From an uncultured Gammaproteobacteria bacterium (lineage in GTDB: Bacteria > Pseudomonadota > Gammaproteobacteria > Pseudomonadales > Pseudohongiellaceae), in NCBI GenBank assembly GCA_913048385.1, contig CAJWVZ010000011.1:1-64000 (forward strand): a DNA stretch of 64,000 bases, written 5' to 3'. Both the position numbers and the translations under genes were made by a program. Numbering within the stretch: position 1 is the first letter of the stretch; the number at the start of each line of letters is the position of its first letter. The notes below the pieces were generated by a model that saw nothing but the letters and a program-made list of their open reading frames with translations, was not told the DNA's origin and did no database searches. Shown in pieces: positions 38,360 to 46,536 of this stretch.

Positions 38360-38385
38360 TTTCTGACAAGTTCTAGGACTCGCTA

Positions 38386-39834
38386 ATGAGAGAAACCTCT
38401 GAAAACGAATATTCCTCACTAGACGCCATCGCTATTGCCGAGGGAATAAAGAAAAAATATTTTTCCGTAAAAGAGATAACCTCAATTGCCGTTGAAAAAG
38501 CGAAGAAAATAAATCCAAAAATAAATGCCATCGTAGCAAATGAGTACGAACAAGCAATTGCTCGCGCCGACTCTATTAACATCGATTCAAGTAACCTCGC
38601 CGGAGTACCATTCCTCATTAAGGATCTTACTCCTTACAAGGGATTGCCAGTCCGGTACGGTAGTCGAATAAAACCTCCAGAATCTAACGAACCAAATGCC
38701 GAAATCGTAGAGCAGTATATTAAGGCTGGTCTCAATATTTTTGGAAAAACCAATACCCCTGAAAGAGGGCTTACAATAACTACTGAGCCAAAAGTTTTTG
38801 GCCCTTGCCGCAACCCTTGGAATCTAGCTCGTTCAACTGGTGGATCATCTGGCGGAGCTGCGGCGGCAGTTGCTGCTGGAATTGTGCCAGCAGCTCATGC
38901 TACCGACGGTGGAGGCTCTATAAGAATTCCATCATCTTGTTGCGGCCTATTTGGTTTGAAACCTAGCCGGGGCTTAACAATTACTCAACCCAATTTGATC
39001 GAATGCTGGAGCGGCTTAAGTGTAGGTAATGTCGTATCAAGAACTGTCCGAGATAGCGCCGCTTTTTTAGACCTTATCCGTCGGCATACATACTCTCTTT
39101 TCCCTCTCCCGCTTCCAATAAATAAAGACACAAAATCTAAAAACTATTTTTATGACAGAGTAAAAAACGAACTTAAAACGATCAAAATAGCGGTCATTAA
39201 GACTCACCCTACAGGCGAAAAAATCCAACCTGAGGTCTTATCGGCTGTCGACTCCATGGCAAAAAGATGCTCAGAACTTGGTCATCATGCTGAGGAATTA
39301 GAACACCCTGTAAATCATAGCCACCTCGCTGAAGCTGCATCCAAGATAATCAGCACGCACATCTATCAGTCAGTGCAAGGGCAATTTGAAAACTTTGAGT
39401 CTGACCTTGACGCCTCTCAACTTGAATTATCAACTAAGATAATGGCGAAACGAGGTCGCAAGGTGACAGCAGATGAATATATTCGGGCACGCGATACAAT
39501 GACGATGGCAGAAATGGCTATGAAAAAATTTCATAATGATTACGACATCGTTCTTTCGCCAGTACTCAGCTCCCCTCCGGTCCCCTTGGGATGGCTAAAT
39601 ATGGACAGTAACAATACAAAAGAATACGCTGAGAGATTTGCCCAATATAGCGGGTTTTGCGCTCTCTATAACGCTACGGGCGCACCGAGCATGTCTGTAC
39701 CAGCAACCGTTGGTGCTGATAACTTACCGATAGGAGCCCTGTTTAGCGCATGTAATGGCGAGGATCTTTTGTTGCTTCAGCTTGCATCGCAGCTCGAGCG
39801 AGCCTATCCATGGACACTTCTAGCTCCCCTTTAA
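38386..39834 (+). CDS. Amidase signature family hydrolase
   Basis: Hydrolase with the Ser–cisSer–Lys triad: Lys79 (VPFLIKDLTPYKG), the GGSSGG segment (residues 152–157) and nucleophile Ser178 (DGGGSIRIPSSCCG). Length (482) is typical. The many family members act on amides, aryl acids or GatA-type substrates; no gatB or gatC adjoins it, so it is unlikely to be GatA. No signal peptide. It lies between pyrB and a secreted protein, all on the same strand with short gaps. Confidence 0.88.
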   Translation: MRETSENEYSSLDAIAIAEGIKKKYFSVKEITSIAVEKAKKINPKINAIVANEYEQAIARADSINIDSSNLAGVPFLIKDLTPYKGLPVRYGSRIKPPESNEPNAEIVEQYIKAGLNIFGKTNTPERGLTITTEPKVFGPCRNPWNLARSTGGSSGGAAAAVAAGIVPAAHATDGGGSIRIPSSCCGLFGLKPSRGLTITQPNLIECWSGLSVGNVVSRTVRDSAAFLDLIRRHTYSLFPLPLPINKDTKSKNYFYDRVKNELKTIKIAVIKTHPTGEKIQPEVLSAVDSMAKRCSELGHHAEELEHPVNHSHLAEAASKIISTHIYQSVQGQFENFESDLDASQLELSTKIMAKRGRKVTADEYIRARDTMTMAEMAMKKFHNDYDIVLSPVLSSPPVPLGWLNMDSNNTKEYAERFAQYSGFCALYNATGAPSMSVPATVGADNLPIGALFSACNGEDLLLLQLASQLERAYPWTLLAPL

Positions 39835-39856
39835 ACGTTCTATAAGAGGAAAAATT

Positions 39857-40894
39857 TTGATAAGAGAACACTCCAAGCTCAGCACAAAGAACAAATATAT
39901 AGCCTATCTAATGGCCTTGATGTTTTCATATGTCGCCAAAGCAGAGCAGTCAGATTTTCTCACTGAATGGGGCGTGCCAGATCTTCAAGGGGTTTGGAAG
40001 AATGCAACGGTCATGCCTTTCGAGCGCCCAACAGAACTTGGCAGCAAACGCGCATACTCAGCTGAGGAGGCGGAAAGACTCGAAAGGCGCGCTCAAGCAG
40101 CTGTTGAGCAGAATAACATACCGCTTGACCCGAATCGATCCGCTCCCGCGGCGGAAGCTCTTCCGCCAGTAGGAAACTATGATCTATTTTGGACCGACAG
40201 GGGCATGTTTCTCCCAACAGTAGGCGGTGAGTTTCGTACTTCTGCCATCACTAATCCATCAAATGGCAGAATTCCCGAACGCATCGCTGCGTTTAATGAT
40301 CAAATGCAAACACTCAAAGCTAATCGACCCGATAGGAATGATGGCCCTGAAGGGCGCAGCCTGGGCGAGAGATGCCTCGTGGCGTTCGGTAACAGTTCAG
40401 GGCCTGTAATGTCTCCCGTAATGTACAACAGTCATATGCAAATTATTCAATCTCCTGGATACGTGACAATCGTGGTAGAAATGGTTCACGACGCCCGAAT
40501 AATTAAGATCACTGATAACCGAAACCCAGCCTCTTCAAAATTACAAAAATGGATGGGCGACTCCATCGGCCACTGGGACGGTGAGACTTTAATTGTCGAG
40601 ACAAAGAACTATAACCCTTGGCATACGTATCGAGGGGCCCCCACTAAAAACTTGACTGTAACTGAAACTTTTACGCGCGAAAATTCTAACAAAATTATTT
40701 ATGGATTTTCAGTAAATGACCCGAGCGTTTATAGCTCTGATTGGTCTGGTGAATATCCCCTGTCTCAGATCAGTGAGCCCGTCTATGAATATGCATGTCA
40801 TGAAGGTAACTACGGCATTGTAGGAATCTTGGCCGGAGCTCGACGCTTAGAATTGATGAATGCACGCGGCATAGAGAGAAAAGTCACGCAATAA
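39857..40894 (+). CDS. Exported protein of unknown function
   Basis: 345 residues with an N-terminal signal peptide (about 12–30, ending YVAKA) and then DFLTEWGVPDLQGVWKN. The 'dLqGvW' start followed by TP/PFERP, AAEALPPVGNYD, and a C-terminal half with GHWDGETLIVETKNYN and YEYACHEGNYG are typical of a secreted family I have seen in marine gammaproteobacteria and Acidobacteria, with no known function. The start is TTG 39857 after AGAGG. There are no catalytic motifs I recognise. Confidence 0.65.
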   Translation: MIREHSKLSTKNKYIAYLMALMFSYVAKAEQSDFLTEWGVPDLQGVWKNATVMPFERPTELGSKRAYSAEEAERLERRAQAAVEQNNIPLDPNRSAPAAEALPPVGNYDLFWTDRGMFLPTVGGEFRTSAITNPSNGRIPERIAAFNDQMQTLKANRPDRNDGPEGRSLGERCLVAFGNSSGPVMSPVMYNSHMQIIQSPGYVTIVVEMVHDARIIKITDNRNPASSKLQKWMGDSIGHWDGETLIVETKNYNPWHTYRGAPTKNLTVTETFTRENSNKIIYGFSVNDPSVYSSDWSGEYPLSQISEPVYEYACHEGNYGIVGILAGARRLELMNARGIERKVTQ

Positions 40895-40947
40895 GCAGAA
40901 CTACTTAATAAGTTATCTACTCCTGAGCCCTAAAGCAGAATTCGATA

Positions 40948-41934
40948 TCACCCGACCTCTTCGTGGTTCCGAGTCGCTGTTATCTCAGCCATTATAGAAA
41001 TCGCAATTTCAGCCGGCTTCTTACTCCCTATCTGAAGCCCGATCGGCGCATGCAATCGATTGATTTCGCCAATATTTAAACCCAACTGAGGCAATCTAGC
41101 TCTTCGATCAGCTGATGTTTTTTCTGACCCCATTGCACCAATATAAAACGCTTTTGTTTTCAGCGCTTCCATTAAAGCCATATCATCGACCCTGGGATCA
41201 TGAGCTAAGGCCACGATTGCAGAATAAGGGTTGTCATAGCTGTCACGCACAACATCATCTGGTAAAGCATCTGTTTTGTGCACGCCCTCGACTGACCAGT
41301 TCTCAAGATATCGAGGTCTCGGATCGCATAAAGTCACCTCATACTCTAACGCAATACCAATTTCAGCCACATAACGAGCAACGTCGCCTGCACCTAGCAA
41401 AAGTAAATGATACATAGGGCTGAGCTCATGCTGTAAAACTTCAGCAACGATTTTAATGGGCGTTCGCGTCTCTCCATCATCTAATTCTCTTGCGGTAATA
41501 GAGCCATTGGTCAAATTAATTAAACGACTTATCCTCTTGTGACCAATCAACTTGTGAACAAGCTCCTTAAAAACCGCAACATTTTCGTTCGAAGGATCGA
41601 TGAATTCCAGGAGCACATGTAATTGTCCTCCGCAAGGTAGCTTTAGTCGCGCTTGCTCCTCCTCGGTCTTACCATAATAAATTATAAAAGGCTTTCCATC
41701 CTCATCAAAGCGAGCCTTAAGCTCGCCCGAGGTGAGTTGGGCAAGGAAATCTTCTTCGATGCATCCGCCAGAAAGCGAACCAATTATCTCCCCATCAGTC
41801 GTACTTGCGAGCATTGATCCAACAGGGCGAGGTGAAGATCCCCAAGTTTTCAAAATCGTACATAACCAAACAGCCCTGCTTTCGGAGAGCCATGCCTCAA
41901 CTTGACCGATAATCTGTTGCTGATTATTCTTCAT
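40948..41934 (-). CDS. XdhC/CoxI family molybdenum-hydroxylase maturation protein
   Basis: Members bind molybdenum cofactor, promote its sulfuration and insertion into xanthine dehydrogenase-type enzymes. The N-terminal part has TWGSSPRPVGSMLA and GSLSGGCIEEDF (about residues 29–60). A C-terminal Rossmann-like domain has LLGAGDVARYVAEIG (about 178–192), ALAHDPRVDDMAL and GAMGSEKTSADRRARL. Length (328) fits. Client enzyme genes are not nearby. It is divergent from ilvD and convergent with the exported protein. Confidence 0.88.
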   Translation of the reverse strand: MKNNQQQIIGQVEAWLSESRAVWLCTILKTWGSSPRPVGSMLASTTDGEIIGSLSGGCIEEDFLAQLTSGELKARFDEDGKPFIIYYGKTEEEQARLKLPCGGQLHVLLEFIDPSNENVAVFKELVHKLIGHKRISRLINLTNGSITARELDDGETRTPIKIVAEVLQHELSPMYHLLLLGAGDVARYVAEIGIALEYEVTLCDPRPRYLENWSVEGVHKTDALPDDVVRDSYDNPYSAIVALAHDPRVDDMALMEALKTKAFYIGAMGSEKTSADRRARLPQLGLNIGEINRLHAPIGLQIGSKKPAEIAISIMAEITATRNHEEVG

Positions 41935-42135
41935 ATGCCCGAGTCGCTTTTCTTATTACTAAACGTTTAAAATTTACACACTCAATGCTTTACCAACTAA
42001 CGCTGTCAAAACGCTCCGCATAGATGCTTTGCGTCCCCTTCATAAAAACCTAAGCGCGTTTTGAGAGGAGTATATGATATCATCTTCGCAGAAGACTGTT
42101 ACAAAACATCCTATTAAGCGATTCTAGAGAAAGTT

Positions 42136-43815
42136 ATGAGCACCGAAAACAAAAGAAAATATTCAAAAATCGTCGTCGATGGCGTTGCCCAAGCGCCCAG
42201 TCGAGCCATGCTCAGAGCAGTTGGTTTTACAGATACTGATTTTAAAAAACCACAAATAGGAATCGCTTCGACGTGGAGTATGGTTACTCCATGTAACATG
42301 CACATCAACAAACTCGCTGAGGATGTCAATCGAGCAACGGACGAGGCAGGTGGAAAGGGGGTTATATATAACTGCATTACAATATCTGATGGAATTTCTA
42401 TGGGAACAGAGGGAATGAAATACTCTCTGGTATCTCGAGAAGTCATAGCTGACAGTGTAGAAACAGTTTCAGGATGTATGGGTCACGACGGAATTATAAC
42501 GATCGGTGGCTGCGACAAGAACATGCCCGGCCTGATAATGGGCATGTCTAGACTGAATCGTCCATCTATTTTTATATATGGTGGAACTATTCAACCCGGA
42601 CCTAATCATACAAATATAGTATCGGTTTTTGAAGCGGTTGGGGAACACGCAGCGGGAAAAATGTCAGACATAAAACTAAAAAATGTTGAAGAAACAGCAA
42701 TTCCGGGGCCAGGATCCTGCGGAGGAATGTACACAGCAAACACGATGGCCTCAGCTATTGAAGCGATGGGAATGAGCCTCCCGAACAGCTCTGCGCAAGA
42801 CGCAATATCTCACGACAAAGAATTAGATTGCCTAATGGCAGGTCAAGCGATCTTAAATTTAATTGAGAATGACATAAAACCATCTGACATTATGACTCGT
42901 TCAGCTTTTGAAAACGCGATCAAAGTTGTCATCGCGTTAGGCGGTTCAACTAATGCGGTACTGCATCTAATTGCCATGGCACATACGATGGGCGTAGAAC
43001 TCGAACTAAATGATTTCTCAATCATTGGAAAGCAGATCCCGATGGTGGCAGATTTAAAGCCGAGCGGGAAATACTTGATGTCAGAGCTTATAAAGATCGG
43101 TGGCATTCAGCCTCTAATGAAAATAATGTTGGATGAGGGAATGCTTGACGGAAATTGCATGACCGTTACTGGAAAAACATTGGCTGAAAACCTCAGAGAT
43201 GTAGCTCCGTACCCAAGTAATCAGGACATCATTCGTCCTCTCACATCGCCAATAAAAAAAGATAGCCATCTAGTTGTCATGAGAGGCAACTTGGCACCCG
43301 GAGGCGCGGTCGCAAAAATAACAGGAAAAGAAGGTTTAACGTTTAACGGTAACGCTCGGGTTTTTGACTCAGAGGAGGAATGCCTAGCCGGCATTTTAGA
43401 CGGAACAGTTCTGTCCGGTGACGTCTTAGTAATTCGTTACGAGGGCCCCCGTGGCGCGCCGGGCATGAGAGAAATGCTAAGCCCTACCTCAGCAATCATG
43501 GGCAAAGGCTTAGGCCAAGAGATCGCCCTAATAACTGATGGAAGATTTTCAGGCGGCAGCCACGGCTTTGTCGTTGGACACATCACGCCTGAGGCCAGTG
43601 AGGGCGGACCTATTGCGATCGTCGAAAATGGAGACAAAATCTCTATCGATGCAGAATCTAATACCGTTTCAATCGATCTTACAGACTCCCAAATTGCAGA
43701 CCGGTTAGCACGATGGGAAAGGCCATCGCCCCGATACACGCGTGGAGTCCTTGCAAAATATGCCGCTAGCGTAGCATCAGCATCAGAGGGTGCGGTAACT
43801 GACAAATATCTCTAG
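42136..43815 (+). CDS. ilvD: Dihydroxy-acid dehydratase
   Basis: Iron–sulfur dehydratase of valine, isoleucine and pantothenate synthesis. Cluster and family signatures are GGCDKNMPGLIMGM (about residues 120–133), GPGSCGGMYTANTM (about 191–204) and the C-terminal GRFSGGSHGFVVGHI near residue 472. Length (559) is typical. A palindrome ATGATATCAT (42074–42083) lies upstream; its meaning is unknown. Confidence 0.97.
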   Translation: MSTENKRKYSKIVVDGVAQAPSRAMLRAVGFTDTDFKKPQIGIASTWSMVTPCNMHINKLAEDVNRATDEAGGKGVIYNCITISDGISMGTEGMKYSLVSREVIADSVETVSGCMGHDGIITIGGCDKNMPGLIMGMSRLNRPSIFIYGGTIQPGPNHTNIVSVFEAVGEHAAGKMSDIKLKNVEETAIPGPGSCGGMYTANTMASAIEAMGMSLPNSSAQDAISHDKELDCLMAGQAILNLIENDIKPSDIMTRSAFENAIKVVIALGGSTNAVLHLIAMAHTMGVELELNDFSIIGKQIPMVADLKPSGKYLMSELIKIGGIQPLMKIMLDEGMLDGNCMTVTGKTLAENLRDVAPYPSNQDIIRPLTSPIKKDSHLVVMRGNLAPGGAVAKITGKEGLTFNGNARVFDSEEECLAGILDGTVLSGDVLVIRYEGPRGAPGMREMLSPTSAIMGKGLGQEIALITDGRFSGGSHGFVVGHITPEASEGGPIAIVENGDKISIDAESNTVSIDLTDSQIADRLARWERPSPRYTRGVLAKYAASVASASEGAVTDKYL

Positions 43816-43892
43816 CTTTGGCTCGAGAATGGCATACCCGATCCCATTCCAGATGGCACATCAACCGCAAAAGAAAAATTTGAGTACAGAAA

Positions 43893-44414
43893 TTGAACCA
43901 ATTGGCCGGCATAATTAATAATAGTTCCCTGCAAGCTGCCGCTCTGTGGCCTCTGCAAAACGTACCAGGGTTCCCTCCTATTATCCAAACGGTTCATATT
44001 TTAGGAGTCGCTGCAGTCATGGGTTCTATTGTAATGATAAGTCTGCGAGCTCTGGAGCTAGCGCTAAAAAACCAATCACTCGATGAAATGATGCGACGAC
44101 TCTTCCCGTGGCTCTGGCTAGCCATGTTAAGCAACGTCGTCTCCGGCTCGTTTTTTGTTCTCGCCCGCCCATACCGATATGCTGAAAACCCAATTTTCAT
44201 AGCTAAAATTTTTATGATTTTTACTGCCTTTCCAATAGCATACCTCCTACGATATCTTGTTAGGCCCGACAATTTATTAGTAACCTATATTGGAGCAAGA
44301 GCAAATCAGACAAGCATACGTATGGTAAGTTTTCTTTCTATAATCTTATGGCTGAGCATTACCGTCAGTGGTCGTTGGATCGCTTACGTTGAATACTTGA
44401 TCTATCCAACCTGA
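43893..44414 (+). CDS. Four-helix membrane protein (DUF6644-like), first of a tandem pair
   Basis: 173 residues with hydrophobic helices at about 30–52, 70–90, 100–120 and 142–163. An in-helix His (IQTVHILG, H34) and the C-terminal SGRWIAYV are shared with the next gene, which is a paralogue. The pattern of His in helix one and Lys in helix three (FIAKIFMIF) recalls CopD-type membrane proteins and could bind haem; this is inference. The start is TTG 43893, weakly supported. It begins the run leading to the cytochrome c and PQQ dehydrogenase genes. Confidence 0.65.
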   Translation: MNQLAGIINNSSLQAAALWPLQNVPGFPPIIQTVHILGVAAVMGSIVMISLRALELALKNQSLDEMMRRLFPWLWLAMLSNVVSGSFFVLARPYRYAENPIFIAKIFMIFTAFPIAYLLRYLVRPDNLLVTYIGARANQTSIRMVSFLSIILWLSITVSGRWIAYVEYLIYPT

Positions 44415-44430
44415 TGCAGAAGATGTCGCT

Positions 44431-44940
44431 ATGCAGGACTTATTGAATTATATTTTAAAGAACCCCATCTGGATAAGTATTGAAAATTGGCCGATCTCAT
44501 GGGAAATTGGCGGAACTGCATGGTTTCCGCTGATTGAGTCAATTCATGTCGTCGCTATAAGTCTTCTTCTAGGCACACTTCTAATGGTTGACCTAAGACT
44601 CATTGGTGTCGCCGCCCGCCGATACTCTCTCGCACAACTCGGTAACGAACTTTTACCGTGGACCTGGGCATCATTTTGGATCGCTGCGCTTACCGGCTTT
44701 GCCATGTTTATAACTCGTGCTGCATCGCATATTGTTAATCCTGCCTTTCAAATCAAAATGCTGCTCCTCCTGCTTGCTGGAGCAAATATGCTTTTGCTTC
44801 AGCGGGGTTTTCTTAAGGCTACACATGAATTAAACGAGTTCCAATTATCGACAAACAGGATGAGAATTTCCGGAACTCTTTCGTTATGTTTGTGGATAGG
44901 AATTACATTATCAGGCCGCTGGATCGGACACATTGTTTAA
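44431..44940 (+). CDS. Four-helix membrane protein (DUF6644-like), second of a tandem pair
   Basis: 169 residues, paralogue of the preceding gene: IESIHVVAISLLLG (in-helix His), LLPWTWASFW, FQIKMLLLL and the C-terminal LSGRWIGHIV align with it. Four helices are predicted. The gap to the preceding gene is 16 bases and to the next 19 bases, so it is operonic. It may take electrons from, or anchor, the periplasmic PQQ dehydrogenase system. Confidence 0.65.
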   Translation: MQDLLNYILKNPIWISIENWPISWEIGGTAWFPLIESIHVVAISLLLGTLLMVDLRLIGVAARRYSLAQLGNELLPWTWASFWIAALTGFAMFITRAASHIVNPAFQIKMLLLLLAGANMLLLQRGFLKATHELNEFQLSTNRMRISGTLSLCLWIGITLSGRWIGHIV

Positions 44941-44959
44941 TTAAAAGCCAAAAGTATTT

Positions 44960-45589
44960 ATGGATTACAAGCGACTTAAAGAGGCAGAATCACGGTTTCT
45001 TAATCTGTATCCAGGCGGATTTGAAAACCCACTCATGGTGACGATAGCCAAGCGTCATCGTGTAACACAATTAAGCGAGTACACCCGCGAAGCCTTTAAA
45101 CCCCGAAATTTTCGCGACACCGAGGTAATTCTTGAATCAATGATTAAGATCGTATCGAGATCTTCGATGGTATCAGTGTTTGAGAAACCGACCTTTAAGG
45201 CTTTCATTGAAAATCTAACACCCAAGGAAAAAAATAAGTTTACAGGCGCTTTGAAAAAAAGACTACACGGAGATAAGGAGACTGGATTTAATGAATTGCT
45301 TGAAATTTTACTCTCAGCCCGCTTAGCTAAGTGGTCAATTATAAGTGTATGGCCGGCTTATTTTAATCTACTCGGTGATGCTTTTATTAAGCCGACTACA
45401 ACTAAAAATATTATTTCACAATTTGGATTATCGGAACTGACATATCAACCACTCCCAACATGGGACTTTTATCGCGACTATCTGAGAGCGCTTACTGCCA
45501 TGCGCGAGTCCGTCGACATCACCCTCGCCCCTTCAAATCCTGCTTTTACCGGATTTTTAATGATGGCAATGAACCCAGATTATGCATAG
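44960..45589 (+). CDS. Conserved-looking hypothetical protein
   Basis: 209 residues, not recognised. There is no signal peptide or clear membrane helix. The N terminus MDYKRLKEAESRFLNLYPGGFENP and the mid part FRDTEVILESMIKIVSRSSM suggest a cytoplasmic alpha/helical protein. It lies between the membrane pair and the cytochrome gene on the same strand with short gaps. No function assigned. Confidence 0.5.
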   Translation: MDYKRLKEAESRFLNLYPGGFENPLMVTIAKRHRVTQLSEYTREAFKPRNFRDTEVILESMIKIVSRSSMVSVFEKPTFKAFIENLTPKEKNKFTGALKKRLHGDKETGFNELLEILLSARLAKWSIISVWPAYFNLLGDAFIKPTTTKNIISQFGLSELTYQPLPTWDFYRDYLRALTAMRESVDITLAPSNPAFTGFLMMAMNPDYA

Positions 45590-45666
45590 ACTGTCCTGAA
45601 GTGAATAGTATCTAAGGATTACATAATAAATTCACGCTAATAATAATGGGAATAGCAGAGGCTCAT

Positions 45667-46536
45667 ATGCTTACTCTTGATCTCAAGCCCAATTCAAAAA
45701 ATTTTAGCTCGCACCCATCGAAACATTTTCTTTTGTGCCCTCGCCTTTTTCTCTTCTGTCTTTATTTTAGCTTATGCGTGTTGCAACTGGCGTCCGGAGC
45801 ATTTGCTGCAGATGCTGGCAACTTATACAACACGATTTTTGACGTAAGGGCCGGAAATAAATACTTTGATCGGCAGTGTTCAAGATGCCACGGCATTGAT
45901 GCGCGAGGAGATGACGAAATTGGAGCTCCCGATTTAACAGGCCGACTACGCCGAGCCAACACAACTGCTGGAATCTTTGATATTTTAAGAAATGGCGTTC
46001 CCGGAACAGCCATGCTCGCGCTCAATCCAGATGTACCAGATTCTCTTGCGTGGCAAGTGGTAGCGTATATAGAGTCTTTGTCGAGCGATCCAGCTAATAT
46101 TGATCTTCCCGGCTCTGTTTCTCGTGGTAAAGAACTCTATAACGAAAACACTGATTGCGCAGAGTGTCATATGATTGCAGGACTGGGAGGAAGAACCGGG
46201 CCTGACTTAAGCACGGTCGGCGAAAGACTGCATCCGAAACAAATCAGTTCCGCGCTAATCAGCCCCGACGAGGAAGTAGCACCGAGATGGTGGACCATGA
46301 GTATCACAGATCAAGACGGTAATTTTTATCAAGGACATCGGATGAGTGAAGATAGTTTTTCTCTGCGCATAATGGACGTTAAGGAAGAGCTGTATTCCTT
46401 TCCCAAAAACACGCTAAAAGAATGGAACATAGACAAAGCATCAACGATGCCGTCTTATCAAGGTAAATTTACTGCTAGTGAGCTGGAAGACATTATTGCG
46501 TTTCTATTCTCTCTTCGCGGTGGGAGAAAGCTATGA
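45667..46536 (+). CDS. Exported di-haem cytochrome c
   Basis: Electron carrier with two CxxCH sites: CSRCHG (C71, C74, H75) and CAECHM (C164, C167, H168), counted from ATG 45667. A signal peptide (about residues 22–47, ending GAFAADA) exports it. Methionine axial ligands may be in GVPGTAMLAL and STMPSYQG. Its second half resembles the haem-c domain often fused to PQQ alcohol dehydrogenases. The start ATG 45667 has GAGG six bases upstream; an in-frame ATG at 45646 lacks this. It overlaps the PQQ dehydrogenase gene by four bases, so it is the likely electron acceptor and a client of the Ccm system. Confidence 0.85.
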   Translation: MLTLDLKPNSKNFSSHPSKHFLLCPRLFLFCLYFSLCVLQLASGAFAADAGNLYNTIFDVRAGNKYFDRQCSRCHGIDARGDDEIGAPDLTGRLRRANTTAGIFDILRNGVPGTAMLALNPDVPDSLAWQVVAYIESLSSDPANIDLPGSVSRGKELYNENTDCAECHMIAGLGGRTGPDLSTVGERLHPKQISSALISPDEEVAPRWWTMSITDQDGNFYQGHRMSEDSFSLRIMDVKEELYSFPKNTLKEWNIDKASTMPSYQGKFTASELEDIIAFLFSLRGGRKL

